In this document: positions 20,246-27,881 of the stretch, piece after piece | Layout: the number at the start of each line of letters is the position of its first letter | Numbering within the stretch: the stretch's first letter is position 1 | From: Castellaniella defragrans_A | Lineage (GTDB): Bacteria > Pseudomonadota > Gammaproteobacteria > Burkholderiales > Burkholderiaceae_B | Assembly: GCF_040394755.1 (NCBI RefSeq) | Contig: NZ_JBEBRQ010000013.1 | Direction: 5' to 3' (one strand) | DNA: 59,829 nt | The notes under the pieces: model-generated | What the model was told of the DNA's origin: nothing | What the model saw: only the letters and a program-made list of their open reading frames with translations | The model's database searches: none | Position numbers and translations under genes: made by a program

Positions 20246-21748
20246 TTGAATAGGGCCAATTTGGAAGCGTTCATTCTCTCTGAATGGTTGCAGCAGCACT
20301 TTGTTCCTCCCCATGATGGTCCTGTATATCACCGGCTTTATCGCCTGATTTGCAGAGCCATTCTGGAGGGGCGTCTTGTCGCCGGCGCCCGCCTGCCGTC
20401 TTCGCGCGATCTGGCCGCCGAGCTGGGTATCGCGCGCAATACGGTCTTGCAGGTCTACGGCCAGTTGGCCGAGGAGGGCTATGTCCATGCGGGGGTCGGA
20501 CGCGGCACCTACGTCGAGGATATCAGCCAGGATCTGATCGAGCCGGCGGCTGGCGCCGGCGAGGATCGGGCCGATGCCGCGCACGCCGCGGCCAGGCATG
20601 ATCTGTCTGGTCGCGGGCGGCGCCTCTTGTTCAACCTGGGGTTCTCCAATCTTCAGGCTGGCGCGTTCATGCCCGGCATCCCGGATGTGCGGGAATTTCC
20701 GCTGAAGGTCTGGTCGCGCATTCAGAACCGCCAGTGGCGCGCAGGCCCCTGGGAGCTGATGCGGTATGCGCCGGCCGGCGGCTATGGGCCGCTGCGCCAG
20801 GTGATCTCGGATTATCTGGGCAGCGTGCGCTCCGTGCGCAGCACGGCCCAGCAGGTCGTGATGACCACGGGAATTCATCAAGGCATCGATGTGGCGGCCC
20901 GGTTGTTGTGCGATCCGGGCGATACGGTCTGGGTCGAGGAGCCGGTTTACTGGGGGGTGCGCAACCTGCTGATTTCCTCCGGGCTGCATCTGGTGCCGAT
21001 CCGCGTGGACGAGGAGGGATTTTGTCCGGGCGAGGCCGAGCTGGCCCATCCCCCCCGTCTGATCGTCGTAGCGCCTTCGCATCAGTATCCGCTGGGCATG
21101 GTGATGAGCCTGGCGCGGCGGCGTATGCTGCTGGACTATGCGCGCCGGGTTTCGTGCTGGATACTGGAGGACGATTACGACAGCGAATTCCGCTACGACA
21201 TGCGTCCCCTCCCTTCCCTGCAGAGCATGGACGAGGCGGGCCGGGTCCTGTATGCGGGCAGTTTCAGCAAGACCCTGTGCCCGGGCCTGAGGGTCGGCTT
21301 CCTGGTCGTGCCGCAGGCGCTGGCCGATGCGTTCGCCAACTCGGTGGCCGAGCTGTATCGCGAGGGCAATATGATGACTCATGCCATCCTCGCGGACTTC
21401 ATCCGCGAGGGGCATCTGAATTCGCACATCCGCCGGATGCGCAGGCGTTATGCGGAACGCCGCGCTTGCCTGATCGGGGAGATTCGCCGGCATTTCGGCG
21501 AGTCGCTCGATGTCGTCGGCGGCGAAACCGGGTTGCACCTGATCCTGTCGCTGCCGGATGATGTGGACGATACCCTGGTCACGCGGGATGCTTTGCGGCA
21601 GGGGGTGGTCACGCGGGCGTTGAGCGCGTATTACATGGATCAGACGCATGTCCGTCCCGGGCTGCTGCTGGGATATGCCGGAGCGACGCCCGAGGAAATC
21701 CAGCCTGCCTTCGATACGCTTGCCCGTGTGATCGGCGCTTATCTTTGA
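20246..21748 (+). CDS. MocR/GabR-family transcriptional regulator
   Basis: About 500 residues: an N-terminal GntR winged helix (about 30-95, LPSSRDLAAELGIARNTVLQ) and a C-terminal aminotransferase fold. The PLP-lysine block is SFSKTLCPGLRVGF and the acidic block is EDDYDSEFRYDM. Such proteins sense PLP plus an amine and control a nearby aminotransferase, here the divergent gabT. No in-frame ATG exists near the N-terminus: the frame opens after the TAG at 20228. TTG 20246, or TTG 20261 behind AGGG, is the likely start, which is unusual. Its 3' end overlaps the convergent LysR gene by 10 bp. Confidence 0.88.
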   Translation: MNRANLEAFILSEWLQQHFVPPHDGPVYHRLYRLICRAILEGRLVAGARLPSSRDLAAELGIARNTVLQVYGQLAEEGYVHAGVGRGTYVEDISQDLIEPAAGAGEDRADAAHAAARHDLSGRGRRLLFNLGFSNLQAGAFMPGIPDVREFPLKVWSRIQNRQWRAGPWELMRYAPAGGYGPLRQVISDYLGSVRSVRSTAQQVVMTTGIHQGIDVAARLLCDPGDTVWVEEPVYWGVRNLLISSGLHLVPIRVDEEGFCPGEAELAHPPRLIVVAPSHQYPLGMVMSLARRRMLLDYARRVSCWILEDDYDSEFRYDMRPLPSLQSMDEAGRVLYAGSFSKTLCPGLRVGFLVVPQALADAFANSVAELYREGNMMTHAILADFIREGHLNSHIRRMRRRYAERRACLIGEIRRHFGESLDVVGGETGLHLILSLPDDVDDTLVTRDALRQGVVTRALSAYYMDQTHVRPGLLLGYAGATPEEIQPAFDTLARVIGAYL

Positions 21749-22638
21749 CGGGCGGACTCATCCAGCCGCGCCTGCCCCGCCAGCCAATCGCGGAAATCGA
21801 TCAGGGCGGGCAGGGAGGCCTTGCGCTCGGGGATGATCAGGTGAAAGGCCCGCTGGCCGGGGCCGCTGTGCGGATTCAGGACCGTCAGCGCGCCGCGCGC
21901 CAGCTCCTGGCGGATCAGAAAGGGTGGAATCAGCGCCACGCCCAGGCCGTCGCTGGCCGCCTGGGACAACATGGAAAAGAGTTCCAGCCGCATGCCGGCC
22001 AGGGCGGCGGGGGCCGCGACGCCGGCCGAGGCGAACCATTCGCGCCAGGCGGTGGGCCGGGTGCTTTGCTGCAACAGGGGCAGGGCGGCGATTGCCTGCG
22101 CGTCCAGCGGGCCGGTGGCCAGGCGCGGGCTGCAGACCGGTTGCGGATTCTCGCGCATCAGAAAATGGGCCTGGGTGCCCGGCCAGCGCGGATCGCCTGA
22201 ATAAATGGCCGCATCGAACTCGGTATCCTCGAACAGAAAGGGATGGGTGCGGGTGGCCATGTTGATCTGCAATCCCGGCCGGGTCGCCTGTAGTTCGGTC
22301 AGGCGCGGCAGCAGCCAGCGGGTCGCGAAGGTCGGCACCACGGCCAGTTCCAGCACGCCGCCGTCCTGGTGGGCCATGATGGCCTGGGTGTCGCGTTCGA
22401 GCGCGTCCAGTTGCCGGCGCACCAGTCGGCTGTAGCGTTCGCCGGCATCCGTCAGGCGCACGCCGCGGCGCGCGCGCTGGAACAGCGGCACGCCGACGAG
22501 CGCCTCGAGGCCGGCGACCTGACGGCAGATCGCGCCCTGGGTCAGGGAAAGTTCCTGGGCTGCGCGGGTGAAACTTTCATGCCGGGCGGCGGCCTCGAAA
22601 GCTTGCAGCGCCTGGGTGCTGGGAAGGCGTTTTCGCAT
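21739..22638 (-). CDS. LysR-family regulator (GcvA-like)
   Basis: 299 residues with an N-terminal LysR helix-turn-helix (residues 5-64, ALQAFEAAARHESFTRAAQE) and a periplasmic-binding-like effector domain. The N-terminal sequence is of the GcvA/AmpR subgroup. It is divergent from glutaryl-CoA dehydrogenase, so it probably controls gcdH and the CoA-transferase in response to a glutarate-pathway metabolite. That role is inferred from position. Confidence 0.88.
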   Translation of the reverse strand: MRKRLPSTQALQAFEAAARHESFTRAAQELSLTQGAICRQVAGLEALVGVPLFQRARRGVRLTDAGERYSRLVRRQLDALERDTQAIMAHQDGGVLELAVVPTFATRWLLPRLTELQATRPGLQINMATRTHPFLFEDTEFDAAIYSGDPRWPGTQAHFLMRENPQPVCSPRLATGPLDAQAIAALPLLQQSTRPTAWREWFASAGVAAPAALAGMRLELFSMLSQAASDGLGVALIPPFLIRQELARGALTVLNPHSGPGQRAFHLIIPERKASLPALIDFRDWLAGQARLDESARQR

Positions 22639-22766
22639 CTTTAAAGTGAATGGAAGTCACAAGTAGCGTAGTTTATATCGTTTGTGCCTGCTGGAATATC
22701 CTATTAGTATGCGGAAAGTTCACTGATAGAAATTTTCATTTCCACTTTCCAGACAAGGAGCACCGC
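22639..22766 (+). promoter_or_regulatory. LysR-gcdH divergent control region
   Basis: The 128-bp region between divergent genes has several dyads that could bind the LysR protein. These are GTGA-N7-TCAC near 22645, and GGAAAGT with ACTTTCC enclosing GAAAT-TTTC-ATTTC (about 22712-22752). AAGGAG precedes the gcdH ATG. Confidence 0.4.
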
Positions 22767-23957
22767 ATGTCGTCCGCCGCCCGTCCCCAGTTTCAATGGC
22801 TCGATCCCCTGCTGCTGGACCAGCAGTTGAGCGATACCGAGCGCATGGTGCGTGACGCCGCCCGCGCCTACGCCCAGGATGGGCTGCTGACGCGGGTGCA
22901 GGAGGCCTTCCGGCACGAGAAAACCGATCCGGCGATCTTCCGGGAAATGGGCGGCCTTGGCCTGTTGGGGGCGACGATTCCCGAGCAGTACGGCGGGGCG
23001 GGGCTGAACTACGTGAGCTACGGCCTGATCGCCCGCGAGGTCGAGCGCGTGGATTCCGGCTATCGCTCGATGATGAGCGTGCAGAGCTCGCTGGTCATGG
23101 TGCCGATCATGGCCTTCGGCACCGAGGCGCAGCGGCAGAAATATCTGCCGCGTCTGGCCTCGGGCGAGTCGATCGGCTGTTTCGGCCTGACCGAGCCCGA
23201 TCATGGTTCCGATCCCGGTTCGATGGTGACGCGCGCGCGCGCTGTGCCGGGCGGCTATCGGCTCACGGGCGCCAAGATGTGGATCACCAACAGCCCGATC
23301 GCCGACGTGTTCGTGGTCTGGGCCAAGGACGATGCGGGCGAGATCCGCGGCTTCATCCTCGAAAAGGGCTGGAAAGGCCTGTCCTCGCCGGCCATTCATG
23401 GCAAGGTGGGTCTGCGCGCGTCGATTACGGGCGAGATCGTCATGGATGATGTGTTTGTGCCCGAGGAAAACGCCTTTCCCGAGGTGCGCGGCCTCAAGGG
23501 GCCGTTCACCTGCCTGAACTCGGCGCGCTTCGGCATCGCCTGGGGCGCGCTGGGCGCCGCCGAGGCCTGCTATGAAACCGCGCGCCAGTACACGATGGAG
23601 CGCCGGCAGTTCGGGCGCCCCCTGGCGGCCAATCAATTGATCCAGAAAAAACTCGCCGACATGATGACCGAGATCACCCTGGGCCTGCAGGCGGTGCTGC
23701 GCGTCGGCCGTCTCAAGGACGAGGGCATGGCGTGCGTCGAGGCGACCTCGCTCATCAAGCGCAATTCCTGCGGCAAGGCTCTGGACATCGCCCGCATGGC
23801 CCGCGACATGCTGGGCGGCAATGGCATTTCGGATGAATACTGCGTGGCGCGCCATCTGGTCAACCTCGAGGTGGTCAACACCTACGAGGGGACGCACGAC
23901 GTACACGCCCTCATCCTGGGCCGCGCCATTACCGGGCTCGCGGCGTTCGCCAACTGA
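22767..23957 (+). CDS. gcdH: Glutaryl-CoA dehydrogenase
   Basis: FAD acyl-CoA dehydrogenase of 396 residues. It oxidises and decarboxylates glutaryl-CoA to crotonyl-CoA and passes electrons to ETF. Family marks are CFGLTEPDHGSDPG, WITNSPIADVFVVWAK and the catalytic Glu in NTYEGTHDVHALILGRAITG, which is specific to glutaryl-CoA dehydrogenases. AAGGAG lies 6 nt before the ATG. It is followed after 13 nt by a CoA-transferase that would supply its substrate, so the pair handles glutarate from lysine or 5-aminovalerate breakdown. Confidence 0.95.
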   Translation: MSSAARPQFQWLDPLLLDQQLSDTERMVRDAARAYAQDGLLTRVQEAFRHEKTDPAIFREMGGLGLLGATIPEQYGGAGLNYVSYGLIAREVERVDSGYRSMMSVQSSLVMVPIMAFGTEAQRQKYLPRLASGESIGCFGLTEPDHGSDPGSMVTRARAVPGGYRLTGAKMWITNSPIADVFVVWAKDDAGEIRGFILEKGWKGLSSPAIHGKVGLRASITGEIVMDDVFVPEENAFPEVRGLKGPFTCLNSARFGIAWGALGAAEACYETARQYTMERRQFGRPLAANQLIQKKLADMMTEITLGLQAVLRVGRLKDEGMACVEATSLIKRNSCGKALDIARMARDMLGGNGISDEYCVARHLVNLEVVNTYEGTHDVHALILGRAITGLAAFAN

Positions 23958-23970
23958 GCGGGGGCGCACC

Positions 23971-25206
23971 ATGTCGAAAGCGCCATTGGGGGCCCTGTCA
24001 TCGGTCCGCGTCCTGGATCTGTCCCGGATACTGGCCGGCCCCTGGGCGACGCAGATCCTCGCCGACCTGGGCGCCGACGTCATCAAGATCGAAAAGCCGG
24101 GCGTCGGCGACGACACCCGCGGCTGGGGGCCGCCCTGGCTGCCCGATGCGCAGGGGCAGGCGTCCGATGTGTCGGCGTACTACCTGTGCGCCAATCGGGG
24201 CAAACGGTCCGTGACGGTGGATATGGCCACCGCCGAGGGGCAGGCGCTGATCCGCGAGCTGGCCTGCCAGTCGGACGTCCTGGTCGAGAACTTCAAGGTG
24301 GGTGGACTCGCCCGCTATGGCCTGGACTACGAGCATCTGCGGACGCTCAATCCCCGTCTGGTGTATTGCTCCATCACGGGTTTCGGGCAAACCGGGCCGT
24401 ATGCCGCCCGGGCCGGATATGATTTCCTGATCCAGGGCCTGGGCGGATTGATGAGCATCACCGGCCGTCCGGACGGCGAACCGGGCGGCGGGCCGATGAA
24501 GGCCGGGGTCGCCCTGACCGACATCATGACGGGCCTGTATGCCGCCAATGCGATCCAGGCCTGCCTCGCCGCGCGCGAGCGGACCGGCGAGGGTCAGCAC
24601 ATCGACATGGCGCTGCTGGACGTGCAGGTCGCCACGCTGGCGAACCAGGCCATGAATTACCTGGCCAGCGGCAGCAGTCCGGTCCGCCTGGGCAATGCCC
24701 ATCCGAGCATCGTGCCGTACCAGGATTTCCCGACGGCCGACGGCCACATGATCCTGGCCATCGGCAATGACGGCCAGTTCGCGCGTTTCTGCGACGAGGC
24801 CGGCCAGCCGGAACTGGCGCGGGACGCGCGCTTCGCGACCAATCGGGCGCGGGTCGAGCATCGGGCGGACCTGATCCCCATCCTGCGGCGCCTGACGCAG
24901 GCGCGCACCACGGCGCAATGGATCGCCGCCCTCGAGGCCAAGGCTGTGCCTTGCGGGCCGATCAACGATCTGGCGGGCGTGTTCGCCGACGAGCAGGTCC
25001 GCGCCCGCGGCCTGCGCATCGAGATGCCGCATCCCGTGGCCGGCACGGTCCCCCTGGTCGCCAGTCCGATGCGTCTGTCGGGCACGCCGGTCGAGCCCCG
25101 GCGTGCGCCGCCCGTCCTGGGTGAGCACACGCAGGAGGTGCTGTGCGAGGTCCTGGGGATGACGCCGGAGGCGATTCTCGATCTGAGGGATCGCGGGGTG
25201 GTGTGA
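23971..25206 (+). CDS. Class III CoA-transferase, probable succinyl-CoA:glutarate type
   Basis: CaiB/BaiF family enzyme of 411 residues that moves CoA between carboxylic acids through an enzyme-bound Asp anhydride. N-terminal motif VLDLSRILAGPWATQILADL; the catalytic Asp lies in IDMALLDVQ. Its tight linkage to gcdH points to activation of glutarate to glutaryl-CoA with succinyl-CoA as donor. The family assignment is secure; the substrate is inferred. Confidence 0.9.
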   Translation: MSKAPLGALSSVRVLDLSRILAGPWATQILADLGADVIKIEKPGVGDDTRGWGPPWLPDAQGQASDVSAYYLCANRGKRSVTVDMATAEGQALIRELACQSDVLVENFKVGGLARYGLDYEHLRTLNPRLVYCSITGFGQTGPYAARAGYDFLIQGLGGLMSITGRPDGEPGGGPMKAGVALTDIMTGLYAANAIQACLAARERTGEGQHIDMALLDVQVATLANQAMNYLASGSSPVRLGNAHPSIVPYQDFPTADGHMILAIGNDGQFARFCDEAGQPELARDARFATNRARVEHRADLIPILRRLTQARTTAQWIAALEAKAVPCGPINDLAGVFADEQVRARGLRIEMPHPVAGTVPLVASPMRLSGTPVEPRRAPPVLGEHTQEVLCEVLGMTPEAILDLRDRGVV

Positions 25207-25234
25207 ACTGTTTTTGAGTTTCGGCGTATCGCCC

Positions 25235-25254
25235 CTGATGATTTATCGCATCAG
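25235..25254 (+). promoter_or_regulatory. Inverted repeat upstream of sigma-54 promoter
   Basis: CTGATG and CATCAG flank 8 bases. It lies about 95 bases before the -24 element, in the range where enhancer-binding proteins act. No second copy was found at the other promoter, so its role is unclear. Confidence 0.3.
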
Positions 25255-25268
25255 TCGGTGATGATTCG

Positions 25269-25283
25269 TGCGGATGTGCAGCA
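25269..25283 (+). promoter_or_regulatory. Candidate enhancer site (UAS), copy 1
   Basis: TGCGGATGTGCAGCA differs by one base from the motif at 34659-34673 ahead of the other sigma-54 promoter. It contains a TGC-N9-GCA dyad and ends about 65 bases before the -24 GG. It is probably the binding site of the sigma-54 activator encoded at 33204-34658. Confidence 0.55.
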
Positions 25284-25346
25284 CTCTTTCAGTTCCTGAC
25301 ATTCATTTCCTTGGGGGGTTCAGTCGCGGGAGGATGGTTTTCTTTA

Positions 25347-25364
25347 TTGGCATGGATTTTGCTT
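25347..25364 (+). promoter_or_regulatory. Sigma-54 promoter of the amine dehydrogenase operon
   Basis: TTGGCATGGATTTTGCTT has the invariant GG (25349-25350) and GC (25361-25362) separated by exactly 10 bases, as in -24/-12 promoters. Transcription would start near 25374, giving a leader of about 124 bases. The same 18 bases recur at 34798-34815. Confidence 0.85.
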
Positions 25365-25497
25365 AGTCATCTTTAAAGGAGCGGCAGACGTTTTCTGTCT
25401 GTTGGTCCTGAAACTCGTGGCCGCATTCGAACTTTCTTGTCTCGGAATGGCCAGGGATGCAGGGTGACTTATTCAATCAATAATCTGGAGGCAATCC

Positions 25498-27702
25498 ATG
25501 GCTCGTGATCCAAAATACGACATTCTTTTCGACCCCATTAAGATCGGACCAAAAGTGTCGCGGAACCGGTTTTTCCAGACTTCCCATTGCGCAGGCCCGG
25601 GATCGGAGCGCCCAGGGACGCAGGCACATTTCCGGGCCATGAAGGCCGAAGGCGGCTGGGGTGTCGTATTCACCGAGTATTGTTCCATTCACCCGGAGGC
25701 CGATGAATATCCCTATACGTCCGCCAGGCTGTGGGATGACGGCGATGTCATCAATCTGCGCCATATGTGCGATATGTCGCATCAGCATGGCAGCTTGGTG
25801 GGGGTCCAGCTCTGGTACAGCGGACTCCATGCGCCATGCCTCGAATCCAGGGAAGTCGGGCGCGCGCCGAGCGGCTTGGTGTCCAATATGTTCCCGTCTC
25901 GTACAGTGTATGGCAGCGAGATGGATCATGACGATATCAAGGCGGTCATCAACATGTATGTGCTGGCCGCGAAAAGGGCCGAGCAGGCGGGTTTCGATTT
26001 GCTGGAGGTTTCTGGCGGGGACAGCACTGTGCCTATCCAGTTTCTCGAGTCCAGATACAACCATCGCACCGATAAATACGGCGGCTCCCTGGAGAATCGG
26101 GCGCGCTTTTATATTGAGCTCATGACGGCGCTCAAGCGGGAGCTGGGGAATACCTGCGCCATCACGACGCGATTCGAAGTCGATACCCTGCATGGTCCGG
26201 ATGGCGGTATCGAGGCCAAGGAAGATGGGATCCGTTTCATGGAGCTGATGCACCGTGAAGGCGTCTGTGATCTATGGTCGGTAAAGATCGGAGATTACGA
26301 GGAGTGGGGGGAAGACGCCGGCGTTTCGCGGTTTCGCAAATCCGGCTGGATGACGCCTTTCGTCAAGGACGCCAAGAGCATCGTGGGGGATATTCCAGTG
26401 GTCGCCAACGGCCGCTTTACCAGCCCTGACGATATGGTGGCCATCATCCGCGGGGGCGTGGCCGACATCATTGGCGCCGCCCGTCCTTCGATTGCCGATC
26501 CGTTCCTGCCCAACAAGATTTCCGAAGGCCGCCTGGAGGATATTCGTGAATGCATCGGCTGCAATATGTGCGTCTCGAAGTTCAATCAGGTTGGCCAATT
26601 GCAGTGCACGCAAAATCAGACGGCAATGGAGGAATACCGGCGCGGGTGGCATCCAGAGAAATTCGAGGCGGCGAAGGATCCCTGTTCCGTTCTGGTCGTC
26701 GGCGCCGGGCCTGCTGGTCTGGAGTGCGCGCGCGTGTTGGGTGAGCGTGGGTATACCGTTCACTTGCGTGAGGCCGAGGCCGAGTTGGGCGGGCACTGGC
26801 GGTCGATCAGTAAACTGCCGCGTCTCAATGAATGGAGCCGCGTCATCACCTATCGCGAAATCCAATTGCGCAAGATGAAGAACGTCGAGATTCATCTGGG
26901 CGTGGGCATGATGTCCGCCCAGGATATCCTCGAATATGGCGCGGATCGGGTCGTGATCGCGACCGGTTCCCATTGGCGCACGGATGGTTTGGGACCTGAG
27001 GGCCATCGCCCGATTCCGGGGGCCGATGCATCGCTGCCTCATATTTTCACGCCCGAGCAGATCATGGCGGGCAAGCCATTGGTCGGCAAGCGGGTCCTGG
27101 TGATGGATGCCGAAGGTCATTTCCTCGGGATCACTTTGACGGAGATGATGGCGGATCTCGGGATGGAGGTCACTTATGTCACGAACCTTTCGGAGATTGC
27201 CGATTATGGACAGTTCACTCTGGAGGTTCAGAACAACAAGCGGATGCTCAACGAGAAGGGGGTTCCGACGATCCGCAACCATTGGATCGACAAGATCGAG
27301 CCTGGAAAGGTCACGCTTGGCTATATGTACCGCTATGGCGCCGATCTGACCGGACCCACTACGGGCTCGGTGCCGCGCCGCCTGAACCCTGGAACGATCG
27401 AGGTCGAAGCGGATTCCGTGATTCTGCTGACATCGCGCATTTCCGATGATGACCTCTATCGTGAGTTGAAGCAGCGCAAGTCCGAATGGGAGCCCAATGG
27501 CATCGAGGCCGTCTATCGGATAGGCGATTGCAAGGCGCCGATGCAAGCGCTACAGGCAATGTTCGAAGGCCATCGCCTGGCGCGTGAATTCGACAGCCCG
27601 CATCCGGAATATCCGCTGCCCTGGATCCGTGAGCGCCAAGTGTGGGGGCACGGTACTTATCCCAAGCTCGGGGATCTCCGGCCCAAGGTCGAGGTGGATT
27701 GA
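25498..27702 (+). CDS. Trimethylamine/dimethylamine dehydrogenase-like FMN Fe-S amine oxidoreductase
   Basis: 734 residues, collinear with trimethylamine and dimethylamine dehydrogenases. There is an N-terminal old-yellow-enzyme barrel with FMN, a [4Fe-4S] site (Cys352, Cys355, Cys358, Cys370), then two nucleotide-binding domains (GAGPAG at 402-407). Cys31 matches the Cys that forms 6-S-cysteinyl-FMN. Compared by eye with remembered TMADH, Tyr60, Trp264 and Asp267 are kept (Tyr61, Trp270, Asp273). Tyr169 and His172 are replaced by Ser172 and Asp175, and Trp355 by Phe362. So it is an ETF-linked amine dehydrogenase of unknown substrate. It heads the operon with the DgcB-EtfB fusion and etfA. 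The start has a TGGAGG site. DgcA-like dimethylglycine demethylation is an alternative. Confidence 0.87.
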   Translation: MARDPKYDILFDPIKIGPKVSRNRFFQTSHCAGPGSERPGTQAHFRAMKAEGGWGVVFTEYCSIHPEADEYPYTSARLWDDGDVINLRHMCDMSHQHGSLVGVQLWYSGLHAPCLESREVGRAPSGLVSNMFPSRTVYGSEMDHDDIKAVINMYVLAAKRAEQAGFDLLEVSGGDSTVPIQFLESRYNHRTDKYGGSLENRARFYIELMTALKRELGNTCAITTRFEVDTLHGPDGGIEAKEDGIRFMELMHREGVCDLWSVKIGDYEEWGEDAGVSRFRKSGWMTPFVKDAKSIVGDIPVVANGRFTSPDDMVAIIRGGVADIIGAARPSIADPFLPNKISEGRLEDIRECIGCNMCVSKFNQVGQLQCTQNQTAMEEYRRGWHPEKFEAAKDPCSVLVVGAGPAGLECARVLGERGYTVHLREAEAELGGHWRSISKLPRLNEWSRVITYREIQLRKMKNVEIHLGVGMMSAQDILEYGADRVVIATGSHWRTDGLGPEGHRPIPGADASLPHIFTPEQIMAGKPLVGKRVLVMDAEGHFLGITLTEMMADLGMEVTYVTNLSEIADYGQFTLEVQNNKRMLNEKGVPTIRNHWIDKIEPGKVTLGYMYRYGADLTGPTTGSVPRRLNPGTIEVEADSVILLTSRISDDDLYRELKQRKSEWEPNGIEAVYRIGDCKAPMQALQAMFEGHRLAREFDSPHPEYPLPWIRERQVWGHGTYPKLGDLRPKVEVD

Positions 27703-27881
27703 CCATGTGCCCATGCGCAGGCCTCATCGTTCGCGGCCAGGCTTGCGCATGGCAATCCTGATGCGCTGCCGAGGGCATCTCCAGCGCTGCGGCGCAGGAG
27801 CACCGGCCGCCTGATGTCGACATGCCCGGATTCGTTCCATGACGGATCCGGGGCGGAACCAATCCTTCCGAAAGGAACGTC

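Larger units (their letters stand above)
25207..25497 (+). promoter_or_regulatory. Control region of the amine dehydrogenase operon
   Basis: The 291-bp intergenic region marks a drop in G+C. From left to right it holds a dyad (25235-25254), a 15-base motif shared with the second promoter (25269-25283), a sigma-54 promoter (25347-25364), a small CAGAC/GTCTG hairpin in the leader, and the GGAGG ribosome site of the dehydrogenase. Confidence 0.7.

Noticed and set aside
25447..25467. Six-codon frame MARDAG in the amine dehydrogenase leader, as a second leader peptide
   Set aside because: No proper ribosome site and very short. Its likeness to the gene's own start (MARD) is probably chance.
25498..27702. 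Calling the flavoprotein trimethylamine dehydrogenase outright
   Set aside because: Overall match is strong, but the catalytic Tyr/His pair and a cage Trp appear replaced and a PuuC-like dehydrogenase is linked, so the substrate is left open.
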